The notes under the pieces were generated by a model, which was given only the letters and a program-made list of their open reading frames with translations, was not told the origin of the DNA and made no database searches. The position numbers and the translations under genes are program-made. Source: Paraburkholderia elongata (GTDB lineage Bacteria; Pseudomonadota; Gammaproteobacteria; Burkholderiales; Burkholderiaceae). Taken from it: a DNA stretch of 64,000 bases. Of this stretch, positions 17,875 through 26,662 are shown in pieces; the first letter of the stretch is position 1; each line of letters starts with the position of its first letter. Location: positions 1-64,000 of the forward strand of contig NZ_WOEZ01000186.1 in NCBI RefSeq assembly GCF_013177735.1, written 5' to 3'.

Positions 17875-18345
17875 TCAAGACGAATGTTGTTTCCGGCGCG
17901 GCACAACCATGTTCACGACATGCACGAGCACGGCCTCGTCGTCCTGGTTCAACGTGGTCGTTCGGAGCTTGATCAGCCCCTGCTCCGGACGAGACTTTGA
18001 CGGTCGCACCTCGATCACCTCGCACTCGACGCGCAACTCGTCACCGGGACGCACCGGCCGGGGCCAGCGGCACTCGTCAAGGCCAGCGCCGATAAAGCCG
18101 CCAGCCGGCTTGAGTTCGGTCTCAATCAACAACCGCATTGTCACGGCAGCGGTGTGCCAGCCGCTGGCGGCCAGACCACCGAAAATCGAGTGGCGTGCCG
18201 CCGCCTCATCGAGATGGAAGGGCTGCGGATCGAACTCGGCAGCGAACGCGAGGACCCGCTCCTTGTCGATGCGCAGCCGCCCTGAGCCGAACGTCTGCCC
18301 CACTGCAAAATCTTCTAGATAGCGCTGCTCGTTCAACTGATCCAT
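17875..18345 (-). CDS. MaoC-like (R)-enoyl-CoA hydratase
   Basis: 156 residues, a single hot-dog domain. The hydratase signature is recognisable in AAEFDPQPFHLDEAAARHS, where Asp and His form the catalytic dyad, followed by FGGLAASGWHTAAV. Such proteins hydrate 2-enoyl-CoA thioesters and are used in fatty-acid or side-chain degradation. It lies 15 nt after the stop of a thiolase remnant and 20 nt before the beta-hydroxyacid dehydrogenase, suggesting an operon thiolase-hydratase-dehydrogenase whose first gene has decayed. Confidence 0.88.
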   Translation of the reverse strand: MDQLNEQRYLEDFAVGQTFGSGRLRIDKERVLAFAAEFDPQPFHLDEAAARHSIFGGLAASGWHTAAVTMRLLIETELKPAGGFIGAGLDECRWPRPVRPGDELRVECEVIEVRPSKSRPEQGLIKLRTTTLNQDDEAVLVHVVNMVVPRRKQHSS

Positions 18346-18360
18346 GATCCCGTCCCAGCC

Positions 18361-18581
18361 TTATGCAATGGTTTCGAGCGCGAGCCCAATATCTTCCCCG
18401 CCGCCGATGCACAAGGTGACGATGCTTCGTTCGAAACCATCACAGCGCATCGAATGGATAAGACGGGTGGTGAGCACGGTCTCTGTTGCCCCGATCGGGT
18501 GGCTACCGGCGATGCAGCCGCCTTCGACATTGACGATGTCTTGGGACAGCCTGAGAAAGTCTCTGGTTCTATCACCCGCAT
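18361..18581 (-). pseudogene. Fused remnant: MDR N-terminus joined out of frame to thiolase C-terminus
   Basis: The frame beginning at the ATG at 18581 starts MRVIEPETFSG, nearly identical to the first residues of the intact MDR enzyme at 15300-16268. After about 11 codons it loses similarity. In another minus-strand frame, residues ending at 18361 read NVEGGCIAGSHPIGATETVL and later VTLCIGGGEDIGLALE, the conserved C-terminus of thiolases (G-H-P-x-G and C-I-G-G-G). So the 5' end of an MDR paralogue and the 3' end of a thiolase have been brought together by a deletion near 18545-18556. Neither is functional. Confidence 0.75.
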
Positions 18582-18594
18582 GGCTGCTCACAGT

Positions 18595-18645
18595 AAAGTG
18601 ACTAACCTGTAAGTAATTTTAATATTACGGACAGGTCTGTTACTT
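18595..18645. promoter_or_regulatory. Second, orphan copy of the MDR/TetR palindromic operator
   Basis: The stretch repeats the architecture of 16283-16334: a left part AAAGTGACTAACCTGT (18595-18610) and a right part ACAGGTCTGTTACTTT (18631-18646), with the right arm and following GTCA almost identical to the first copy. It precedes the MDR remnant at 18581 exactly as the first precedes the intact MDR gene, but no TetR gene follows on the other side. It may still bind the TetR protein and control the MaoC-dehydrogenase pair. Confidence 0.65.
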
Positions 18646-18655
18646 TGTCAAGCGA

Positions 18656-19112
18656 GAAATCGGAACGGGAGGAGCGTGCAGCCGAGCCTGGATTCCTTTT
18701 TACCCTTTCGGATGACACGCGTTGATACCGGCGGCAAACGCAGCTTCGACCATGCGGACAAGCGACGACTAATTGATGCCTGTCAGGAACCGGGCGCATC
18801 GCTGCCGGGTCTGGCCCTGAAGATTGGGTGAATGCCAACCGGTTGCCCGGTTCATCTGCGCGAACAACCTCGTGCCCCCGTGAGGGATGGCATGCCCTCT
18901 CCTGCCATGCCCGAGACGCATGCCGCCCTGCTTACAAGGTCTTTGTCGCACCCTTCACGGAAACCTATAATCGTTGCAGCAACATACATCGAAAATTTGT
19001 ACTACGAATCTATTTTCTGATTACTGAACTCCTCGCAGGCTAGGAGTGTACGGCCGTCGACGCCTGGAAGTGTGCGTCGGTGGTCTTCGCCGATCTTCGT
19101 GATGGTGCGGAG
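18656..19112. other. Decayed intergenic sequence without recognisable gene
   Basis: Between the orphan operator and the IS6 remnant. Short frames on both strands show no motif and no ribosome site. The beginning, where a TetR gene would be expected by analogy with the intact copy at 16.3 kb, contains a GGGAGGAG stretch but no start codon in a fitting position. Confidence 0.4.
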
Positions 19113-19585
19113 GGTTCTGGTGCAAATTGGAGACAGTGAATGGGTTCGAGTCGTCGGACTACACGAACTGATGACGGACGATGAGTAAGTCGAAGAGCCT
19201 GGACAAGCTGTTCGATGGGCGACACTTTGATCGCGAGATCATCCTTCTGTGTGTTCGCTGGTACCTGCCCTACAAGCTTAGCCTGCTGCCCGCGGACACT
19301 GAGATCAGATCTTCGAAGTACTTGAACACCCTGATCGAGCAAGACCATCGCAACATCAAGTCCCGGACAAAGGTCATGCTTGGCTTCAGGCGGTTCACAA
19401 GCGCCACAACCACGATTGCAGGCATCGAGTTGATGCATCGCATTCGCAAGGGTCAGTTCAATCTCGCAACGCTCGACCTCCAAGACACCGCTACACCGGC
19501 CGTTTGGAATGCGGTCGCCTCTGGTCAATAAGCTATCCTATCAAAATCAACCTCCTCGACTATTTCCGCTATTTGCACCAGAGCC
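19113..19585 (+). mobile_element. Internally deleted IS6-family insertion sequence
   Basis: Terminal inverted repeats GGTTCTGGTGCAAAT (19113-19127) and ATTTGCACCAGAGCC (19571-19585) match at 14 of 15 positions. Between them lies a transposase gene lacking its middle. Intact IS6 elements are roughly 800 bp; this one is 473 bp. The 8-nt flanks (outside 19113 and 19585) are not identical, so no target duplication is visible, which is common after IS6-mediated rearrangement. Confidence 0.85.
19181..19531 (+). pseudogene. IS6-family transposase with central deletion
   Basis: The frame codes for 116 residues against about 230 in intact members. Residues 1-35 (MSKSKSLDKLFDGRHFDREI onwards) are the normal N-terminus, and from about residue 40 the sequence jumps to the C-terminal part (SSKYLNTLIEQDHRNIKSRT, then GIELMHRIRKGQF). 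The missing middle carries the helix-turn-helix remainder and the first two residues of the DDE triad. The reading frame is kept across the deletion, but the protein cannot be catalytic. Confidence 0.9.
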
Positions 19586-19757
19586 GTCTTGGACGACCAT
19601 GCGGTGGACATGCGAGGGATGGTTTGGGGCGTCGCGCCGGCTGTGGCGCGACGTGCACGCAAGCTTAGCGTATAGCGTACCTTGGCAGGGCCGCGCGTGT
19701 ACGCCCAGCGCCGAACGTTCACTCGTTCATCGCGAGTCGATTCGGCACTGAGCCATC
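19586..19757. other. Short spacer between IS6 remnant and OmpA-family gene
   Basis: No gene or terminator-grade hairpin was recognised. The sequence holds the 3' flank of the OmpA-family lipoprotein gene. Confidence 0.4.
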
Positions 19758-20480
19758 TCACTGTGCCCGAACTTCGATGGAGACCCGCCTGTCCGATTGA
19801 AGGCAAGCGATAACTGCCCTGCTCTCGCCGACCGGACATTGGGTTGTTGAATCACGGGACCCCACTCCCGTCGCATGAATCACTTCACCGTCGAGCCCAT
19901 GATTGATCATGTATTCCCGTACCGTTTGTGCACGCGCCAGTGACAACGGCTGGTTGACCGTTTCCGGCCCGGGGCGGTCGGTATGGCCTACGACCGAAAT
20001 GGACTGAACACCCCTTCGCTGCTTGATACGCGCGATGACCTGCTCGAGGTTGGCCGCTCCGCCCGGCAATATTGAAGCCAGGCTGGACTGCCCGAAAGCA
20101 AACAGGGTATCGGTTTGCAGCACGAACTGGGCGACCGTTTGCGGCTTGGATGCGACCGGCTGCGAGGCCGCTGCAGGCGCGGTATCAGGTGCGCCACCGC
20201 ACGCGAAGGTGAGCCGCCGCGTTACATCGGTTTCGTCATTATCCGATTGGAGGCGCCCGATCTTCTGCACCGCGCGAACAGGTTCTCCGCGGCATATCTG
20301 CCGGGCCACCTTCATACATGTGGCAGGTCCCTCGAAGATCCCATGACATTCGACCTGATGAAGCCTGGAACCGTCCGCGGTCGTGACCGTATAAGCGTTA
20401 AACGTCGGCCCCGAGGCACTCGAACATCCGGCAAGAAAAACCAGGCTCAGCGATAAACCCCATCCATAGAGTTGCTTCAT
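19758..20480 (-). CDS. OmpA-family peptidoglycan-associated lipoprotein
   Basis: 240 residues from the ATG at 20480, six bases after GGAG. The N-terminus is a lipoprotein signal ending LAGC with the lipid-bearing Cys19. Residues about 130-238 form an OmpA C-terminal domain: ISVVGHTDRPG, LSLARAQTVREYM and DRRVSIEV carry the residues that hold diaminopimelate. A proline- and alanine-rich linker precedes it, and four cysteines in the middle may form disulfides. It starts 80 nt after the trimeric autotransporter and is probably cotranscribed. OmpA-like lipoproteins next to trimeric autotransporters are a recurring burkholderial arrangement; a role in anchoring or export is inferred. Confidence 0.9.
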   Translation of the reverse strand: MKQLYGWGLSLSLVFLAGCSSASGPTFNAYTVTTADGSRLHQVECHGIFEGPATCMKVARQICRGEPVRAVQKIGRLQSDNDETDVTRRLTFACGGAPDTAPAAASQPVASKPQTVAQFVLQTDTLFAFGQSSLASILPGGAANLEQVIARIKQRRGVQSISVVGHTDRPGPETVNQPLSLARAQTVREYMINHGLDGEVIHATGVGSRDSTTQCPVGESRAVIACLQSDRRVSIEVRAQ

Positions 20481-20560
20481 TGTGTTCTCCATACTGTTTT
20501 TCGTACTGCCGGTTCGGAACAGAACGATGTTGTCCGCATTTGAGCAAAGGCGTCTGCGCC

Positions 20561-23500
20561 CTACCATTGCATCGCCGCGCCCATCCCGAAGGTCGTGCCG
20601 CCAGGGCTCATGCCAACGCCTGCTTTCATCTTGATGTTTTCGGTGATACGAGCGGTTCCCCCCAGCGCGACGGCCTGATAGCCGCGGAAGCCCGCCGTGC
20701 CGATGCCAAACGACAACGTTTTGTCCTTGTCGACCTCCGGAATCATCGTCAATGCCGTCGCTGCGGCGATACCGGAATAAGCGTTGCGCGCGACCGAGTT
20801 AATTCCCGATTGCAACTGGTCCACCCGTTGATCGGTATAGGCATTCGCCTGCGCGAGCCCGGCATTGAGCTGGTTCACGTTGACTGCGTCCGTCCCCTGC
20901 GTTCCCGCAGCCACATTCGCCACTTGCCGCGTGTCGGCAAGCGAGCCGACGGATACCACGTTGCTACGCCCCCCGTCCGTGCTACCGGCACCCAGCGCCA
21001 CCGAGTTATTCCCACTCGCGGCTGCGCCGACACCCACAGCGGTCGCTCCCGTCGCGCTGGCTTGCGAACTGTTGCCGACCGCCGTGCTGTTCGAGGCGGA
21101 TGCCGACGCGCCTTGCCCACCCGCCGACGAATTCGGTCCCGTGGACGCCGGTGGCGTCGGCGTCCCAGGCGTGGACGAGAAGCTGCCGCCGGTGTTGGTG
21201 GTCCGCTGGTTGATCAGCGTGGTCAACTGGGTTGACACCGCGTCCAGTTGCGAGACGTTCACCGCGTCGGTTCCGGCCTTGCCGGCTGCCACGCCGGTGA
21301 TCTGCCGATTGCCGATATTGACCTCGCCCGCGGACGACTGCGGACTGCTCAACCCGTACGCGATGTAATTGCTCAACGCGCCAACCGTTGTCACCGATCC
21401 CGCGCCCAGCGCGACGCTGTTCGCCATCGACGCGCTCGCGCCTGAGCCCAGCGCGACCGCATCGACGGCGCTGCTTTGCGCACCCGAGCCGATAGCCATG
21501 CCGCCTGCGTTCGCAGCCTTTGCGTTCGCCCCTTGTGCGATCGACTGGGCGCCACTTGCGATAGCGCCGCTGCCGAGCGCAAGCGCATCGGCCTGGGCCG
21601 CGTTCGAGCTTTCGCCGATCGCGACGCCGCCCGGTGCCGTCGAGTCGACTATGGCGCCGTTGCCGATGCCCACGCCGTTGTCACCGTTGACCACCGTCGT
21701 CGGTCCGACGGCAATCGACTGCGCACCGACCGCCAGCGAATCCGCCGCCGTCGAATTCGCGTGAAAGTACATCTGTCCGGTAACGGCGAACGACGACAGC
21801 GCACCGGCAAGCTGCCTGATGGTGACCGCATCTTGTGCCTGCGTGCCGTCCGCGACATTGGTCAACTGGAGATAGGTGTTGCCGGCCGCGCTGCCGAAAG
21901 ACAGTGCGCCGAGCAAGGTTTGATCCGACGTGTTGAAGGGAATCGCATGGGTGCCGTTCGCAATTGAACCGATGCCGGACAGGACCACGCGATTGGACAC
22001 CGATCCCGAGCCGATCGCGACCCCGCCGGCCACCGAGGCGCTCGACAGGGCGCCCAGTGCAAGCGCGTTGTCTGCCTGCGCGGCGGCGCCGTTGCCGCCG
22101 GCGAAGCTGCTCACGCCGCTTGCCGTCGCCCCCACGCCCGCCGCCAGCGCATTGGCGCCGGTGGCGCCATCGTTGTTGTAGTTGCCGCCCTGCGTGCCGC
22201 CATCGTTGACGCTGTAGTAGTGCGTCTTGCTGGCCGTCACCACGTTAGCGAGGCTGTCGACCGCCTGATCCGTCGCGTACAGCTGCGAACCGTTCACTGC
22301 ATCGGTGCTGGTCGCGCTCACCCGGCCTGCCGCCACATTGGTCACCGTACGCTCGTTACCTGCGCTGCCCACGCTCACCGTGCTCGTCGGAGCAGTACCC
22401 GCGTACGTGTAGGCCGTGCCGTTGATCGTGTCGCCGGTCGTCGCCACCGCCGCAGCAGTTGTACTTCCTGCACCCAGGGCCACCGCGCCGGCGTTGGTGA
22501 CCGTGGCTCCGGAGCCGATCGCGACGCCTTGCGTCGCCGCGGCCGACACCGTTGCAGCGTCACCCAGGGCGATGGCGCCGGCATTGTTCGCTTGCGATGC
22601 ATTGCCCAGCGCGACAGAGCCCTGGCCGGTCGACGTGTTGGCATTGCCAAGCGCAACCGCGCCCTGACCGTTGGAGGTATTGTTGGCGCCCATCGTTATC
22701 GCACCGGTGCCGGTCGCCGAGTTCGGATCGCCGATGGCGACCGCGCCATTGCCGCTGGCAGTATTGCCCACGCCAATCGACACGGCCTTGCCGCCTGTCG
22801 CGGTTGCCGTCTGACCTATCGCGATGGCGCCGGCCGTATTCGCAGTTGCCCCAGTACCTTGGGCGATCGAATTGCCGCCGGTGGCTTGGGCTCCATTACC
22901 CAGGGCAATGTCGTTGGCCGTCGCCGGTGTGCCGCTAACGCCGGCAACCGCATTCAGACCCTGTGCTATTGAATCGTTGCCGAAAGCATTGGCAGCTGGC
23001 CCCACCGCAATCGCGTCGGTACCGCTCGGAACGCTGTCCGCCAGAACCGAATTGGTGTGGAAATATTTGATCCCGGCGCCATTGTTGATGTTGGAGATCG
23101 CCGTGGTATTGACCGTTACCTGCTGGTTGGTTGCAAACAGCTGCGAACCGTTCACCGCGTTCGTGCTCGTGGCGCTCAGTTGCCCTGCCGCCACATTTGC
23201 AATCTGCCGTTCAGCGCCTGTCGTGCCCACGCTCACGACACCTGCCGGCGCACTGCCGGCAAATGTATAGGCCGTACCGCCAATGGTCGCACCGGAGGTG
23301 GCGACAGCGCCGGTTGTCACAGTGCTGCCCTGGCCCAGCGCAACATTGCTGCCGGTCGTGCCCGCCGAAATGCTCGCGCCCTGGCCCAATACCGTCGCAT
23401 CGGCGTTACCGTTGTCAGTAGACTGGTTGCCCAGCACCGTGGAGGATGCACCCGTTGCGCGCGCTCCGAAACCACCGGCACTGGCATTGGCTCCGCTCGA

Positions 23501-25432
23501 TACCGGTTGTACTGCCGTCACACTGTTGTTCGATACAAATGGACCAGACTGGCCGTTGACGATAGACGTCACATTCTGGTTCGTTGCAAACAATTGCGAG
23601 CCATTCACAGCGTCCGTGCTCGTTGCGTTCAACGCAGCCCGCGCCATGTTGGTAATCGTCACCGGGGACCCTGCTCCCGCTCCGCCAGTCGCACCGAGGG
23701 TGATCTTCGTACCACCGGCCGCGTCGTACTTGACCGCGATATTTGCCGTGTTATCGATATTCGTATTCAGCGCGGTCAAAGCACCGGCAACCGTCGTCTG
23801 CGCCGTGGGTCCGGTCACGGCCCCCGTACTGCTGACGCTGTTGACCGGCTGGCTAAAGCCGGTGAGATTGCCGGTAGCCGCGCTATAGCTGGCGCCGCCG
23901 CCCAATGTGCTCGCTGTCGACGTGCCCAGATTGTTGACGCCGGTGAAGACCGTATTCAGTTGCGAGCCATTGACGGCATCGGTGCTGGCAGCCGAAATCA
24001 CGCCCGCTGCCACGTTCTGCAGTTGCCGCTCCTGCCCGGCCGAGCCGACCGACACCACGCCATTGGCCGCGCTCGCGATGCCGGCCGCCGTGCCGCCGTA
24101 AAGCGCAGTGGTGCCCGTATGCGGCGCCGCGGTCGCACTTCCCGCACCGAGCGCAACGTCGTTCGCGTTGCTTGCCGTCGCGTTCGGTCCGATCGCGACA
24201 CTGTTGGTGCCCAGCGCCTGGCTGTCCGGTGCACTCGAGTTAGCGTGGAAATACTTGATGCCCGGCGTCGTGCCCCCACCGGTCAAGGCGTTGACCAGGT
24301 TCTGCACTGAGGTATAGGTGTTACCGCCATAGCTCAGGCTGGTGGTCAGCGCACCCGTCGTGCTGTTGTAGGCACTGCCGCCACCGAGACCCGACGCAGC
24401 ACTGTTGCCCAGGTTCGTGACCTGCGTACCGACCGACGTGATCGCCGTATCGGCGGCGTATAACTGCGAGCCGTTCACCGCATCTGTGCTCGCCGCCGTC
24501 ACGCGGCCGGCCGCCACGTTGGTGATCTGGCGCGGCGCAGCCGACGTGCCGACGCTGACCACGCCGGCAGGCGTGCCGCCCGCGTAGGTAAACGTCGTGC
24601 CGTCGATCGTGCCGCTAGCCGTCGGCACCGCGGCAGAGGTCACCGACGCGCCTTGGCCCAGTGCCACGTTGGAGCCGGTCACGCCGCCGGCGATACTCGC
24701 GCCCTGGCCCAGCACAGTGGAGTCAGCGACCCCATTGTCGGTTGCCTGATTGCCGACCACTAACGAGGCGGCCCCTGTCGCCGTCGCACCGAAGCCGCCG
24801 GCGACAGCGTTCGCGCCCGACGATACCGGCTGTGTCGACGTCACCGAACTATTGGATACAAACGGGCCTGCGGTGCCGCTGGTCAGGTTGTTGACGGCCT
24901 GGTTCGTCGCATACAGCTCGCTGCCGTTCACCGCATCCGTGCTGGTTGCGCTCACGCGGCCCGCCGCGAGGTTGGTAATCGTGCGTTCGCTGCCCACTGA
25001 ACCCACGCTCACGGTGCTGCCGGGTGTCGCGCCTGCTACCGTGCTCGTGATGCCGCCCACCGTGATGCTGCCCGTATCCACCGCGGCGGCAGTTGTGCTG
25101 CCCGAACCTAACGCAACCGCGTTCGCGTTGCTGGCCGACGCGCCGGCACCCAGCGCAATCGCATGAGCCTGATTGGCCACCGCTGTATCGCCGAATGCCA
25201 GCGCGCTGGCGCCGGTTGCGTTGCTCGCGTTACCCAGCGCAACCGCGCCCTGGCCATTGGCGATATTGCTGTTGCCTTGTGCCACCGCACCATCGCCCGT
25301 GGCGGTATTGTTCGCGCCCACGGCGACAGCACCGTTTCCGGTCGCGGTATTGGGATCGCCAATCGCAACCGCGCCGTTGCCGCTGGCGGTCTGCGCCTGA
25401 CCGAGCGCCACCGCGCCCGTCCCGCTGAGCAC
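20561..25432 (-). CDS. Trimeric autotransporter adhesin, C-terminal part (YadA anchor, head and neck repeats)
   Basis: About 1,623 residues continuing in the same frame after an amber codon at 25433-25435. The sequence is built of YadA-type head repeats (patterns like GAVAIGD and SVALGAGS every 14-16 residues), at least nine neck-like segments (for example ITNVAAGRVSATSTDAVNGS), stalk, and a C-terminal membrane anchor ending GTTFGMGAAMQW, preceded by AYSGIAAATALTMIPEVDKD. The anchor forms a 12-strand trimeric barrel. No ribosome binding site precedes the GTG after the stop and there is no signal peptide, so this half cannot reach the surface by itself unless the amber codon is read through or is a sequence error. 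Confidence 0.85.
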   Translation of the reverse strand: MLSGTGAVALGQAQTASGNGAVAIGDPNTATGNGAVAVGANNTATGDGAVAQGNSNIANGQGAVALGNASNATGASALAFGDTAVANQAHAIALGAGASASNANAVALGSGSTTAAAVDTGSITVGGITSTVAGATPGSTVSVGSVGSERTITNLAAGRVSATSTDAVNGSELYATNQAVNNLTSGTAGPFVSNSSVTSTQPVSSGANAVAGGFGATATGAASLVVGNQATDNGVADSTVLGQGASIAGGVTGSNVALGQGASVTSAAVPTASGTIDGTTFTYAGGTPAGVVSVGTSAAPRQITNVAAGRVTAASTDAVNGSQLYAADTAITSVGTQVTNLGNSAASGLGGGSAYNSTTGALTTSLSYGGNTYTSVQNLVNALTGGGTTPGIKYFHANSSAPDSQALGTNSVAIGPNATASNANDVALGAGSATAAPHTGTTALYGGTAAGIASAANGVVSVGSAGQERQLQNVAAGVISAASTDAVNGSQLNTVFTGVNNLGTSTASTLGGGASYSAATGNLTGFSQPVNSVSSTGAVTGPTAQTTVAGALTALNTNIDNTANIAVKYDAAGGTKITLGATGGAGAGSPVTITNMARAALNATSTDAVNGSQLFATNQNVTSIVNGQSGPFVSNNSVTAVQPVSSGANASAGGFGARATGASSTVLGNQSTDNGNADATVLGQGASISAGTTGSNVALGQGSTVTTGAVATSGATIGGTAYTFAGSAPAGVVSVGTTGAERQIANVAAGQLSATSTNAVNGSQLFATNQQVTVNTTAISNINNGAGIKYFHTNSVLADSVPSGTDAIAVGPAANAFGNDSIAQGLNAVAGVSGTPATANDIALGNGAQATGGNSIAQGTGATANTAGAIAIGQTATATGGKAVSIGVGNTASGNGAVAIGDPNSATGTGAITMGANNTSNGQGAVALGNANTSTGQGSVALGNASQANNAGAIALGDAATVSAAATQGVAIGSGATVTNAGAVALGAGSTTAAAVATTGDTINGTAYTYAGTAPTSTVSVGSAGNERTVTNVAAGRVSATSTDAVNGSQLYATDQAVDSLANVVTASKTHYYSVNDGGTQGGNYNNDGATGANALAAGVGATASGVSSFAGGNGAAAQADNALALGALSSASVAGGVAIGSGSVSNRVVLSGIGSIANGTHAIPFNTSDQTLLGALSFGSAAGNTYLQLTNVADGTQAQDAVTIRQLAGALSSFAVTGQMYFHANSTAADSLAVGAQSIAVGPTTVVNGDNGVGIGNGAIVDSTAPGGVAIGESSNAAQADALALGSGAIASGAQSIAQGANAKAANAGGMAIGSGAQSSAVDAVALGSGASASMANSVALGAGSVTTVGALSNYIAYGLSSPQSSAGEVNIGNRQITGVAAGKAGTDAVNVSQLDAVSTQLTTLINQRTTNTGGSFSSTPGTPTPPASTGPNSSAGGQGASASASNSTAVGNSSQASATGATAVGVGAAASGNNSVALGAGSTDGGRSNVVSVGSLADTRQVANVAAGTQGTDAVNVNQLNAGLAQANAYTDQRVDQLQSGINSVARNAYSGIAAATALTMIPEVDKDKTLSFGIGTAGFRGYQAVALGGTARITENIKMKAGVGMSPGGTTFGMGAAMQW

Positions 25433-26662
25433 CTAAGAGTTCTGTCCGCCGGCGAACGAACCCGCGCCGGCTGCCGCAGCGACGGTGCTGCCGTCGCCGA
25501 TGGCGACCGTGGAGGCGGCGAGCGCACGTGCGCCATTGCCTATGGCAGAGGCATTTGTGGCGTTAGCCGTCGCTGAGGTACCCATGGCGATGGCGTCGGT
25601 GTTGGCTCCCGTCTGAGCCGAATCGCCTATCGCAATGGACGAGGAGCCACCCGAGCTCGCGCCAGAGCCAATCGCAATGGCGCGAATGCCCGACGCCGCG
25701 GCGCCAACCACCGTCGCTGGGGCAGACGAGCCGCCTTCAGCGACAGAATCCGCTCCGCCCAACGCTATCGCATTAGCACCGCTCGCTTTGGAGCCGTTCA
25801 TCATGCCGAGCGAGTTGAGCCCTGTGGCGGCGGCGCCCGCCCCCAATGCCACTGCATTCTGTGCCGAGGCTGTGGACACTGTGCCGGCGGCCAGCGAAGA
25901 GGGACCGGAAGCAGTGACATCCGTGCCAATGCCAATCGCCCCCGCCGCCGTTGCACCCGTGCCTGCGACGGAACGCGGCCCAAGATAAACGGCGTTGAGG
26001 CCGCTGGCGATGGACTGAAAGCCGAGAGCGACGGCATGCGTCCCGGAGGCAGTGGCGATATAACCCATTGCGACGGCTGCAGGCCCGCTCCCCACCGCCT
26101 GAAAGCCAATCGCGGTGGCATAGTCGGCGTTAGAGACGACGTCAGTGCCAATACCAATGGCCGACGAGCCGCTAGAGGTGACATCCGTACCGATGCCAAT
26201 CGCCGACTGCGCGGTCGCGCCGGTACCCGGAGCAGTGCGCGCGCCCACGTAAATGGCGTTGGTAGCAGCCGCAATGGCTTGAAAGCCGAAGGACAAGGCA
26301 TTAAGTCCCGTACTGTTGGCGGCGTAACCTACCGCAGTGGCTCCACCCCCAGAGGCTGTGGACTGAAAGCCCACGCACGTGGTGCTGCCGCTATAGAAGT
26401 TGAAGGGTGCCGCCGAGCAGCTCACCTGCGCCTGCGCCTGCGCGGCCCATCCGCCCGCGCCAATCAGCAACAGAACCGTCAGGACACGCGGATTGAAACC
26501 GTACAGCGCCGAAGCACCATGTTCACCATGCTCGCCGCTGCGCCCATCGCATACGGAGGCAGCCGCCACTGACTTCCCCTTGCCGCGCGACTTGTCCAAC
26601 TCCGACGCGGCTACAAAGGCACCTAGCGCTTTATTCCAGATCGACCGATATACCTTGTTCAT
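25433..26662 (-). CDS. Trimeric autotransporter adhesin, N-terminal part (ESPR signal and head), ends in amber codon
   Basis: 409 residues. It opens with the extended signal peptide region MNKVYRSIWNKALGAFVAAS, then a hydrophobic core VLTVLLLIGAGGWAAQA with cleavage near AQAQ. The rest is head repeats (AIGIGTDV, AVALGFQS and similar). It ends at TAG (25433-25435); the next codon continues the same repeat pattern (SGTGAVALGQ), so the stop interrupts one long gene of about 2,034 codons rather than ending a separate gene. As it stands the product lacks the barrel anchor and could not be displayed. Codon use on both sides of the stop is the same. Confidence 0.85.
   Translation of the reverse strand: MNKVYRSIWNKALGAFVAASELDKSRGKGKSVAAASVCDGRSGEHGEHGASALYGFNPRVLTVLLLIGAGGWAAQAQAQVSCSAAPFNFYSGSTTCVGFQSTASGGGATAVGYAANSTGLNALSFGFQAIAAATNAIYVGARTAPGTGATAQSAIGIGTDVTSSGSSAIGIGTDVVSNADYATAIGFQAVGSGPAAVAMGYIATASGTHAVALGFQSIASGLNAVYLGPRSVAGTGATAAGAIGIGTDVTASGPSSLAAGTVSTASAQNAVALGAGAAATGLNSLGMMNGSKASGANAIALGGADSVAEGGSSAPATVVGAAASGIRAIAIGSGASSGGSSSIAIGDSAQTGANTDAIAMGTSATANATNASAIGNGARALAASTVAIGDGSTVAAAAGAGSFAGGQNS

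Noticed and set aside
19105..19593. 8-nt target duplication around the IS6 remnant
   Set aside because: The flanking 8-mers are not the same, so no duplication is claimed.
20865..25576. Long open frames on the plus strand opposite the autotransporter gene
   Set aside because: They mirror the repeated, Ala/Gly/Thr-rich adhesin codons, are low-complexity, and have no ribosome sites or motifs. They are antisense shadows.
20561..26662. Repeat array considered as CRISPR or tandem satellite
   Set aside because: The periodicity is at protein level (14-16-residue head repeats) and the DNA units are not identical or regularly spaced; it is a coding adhesin.
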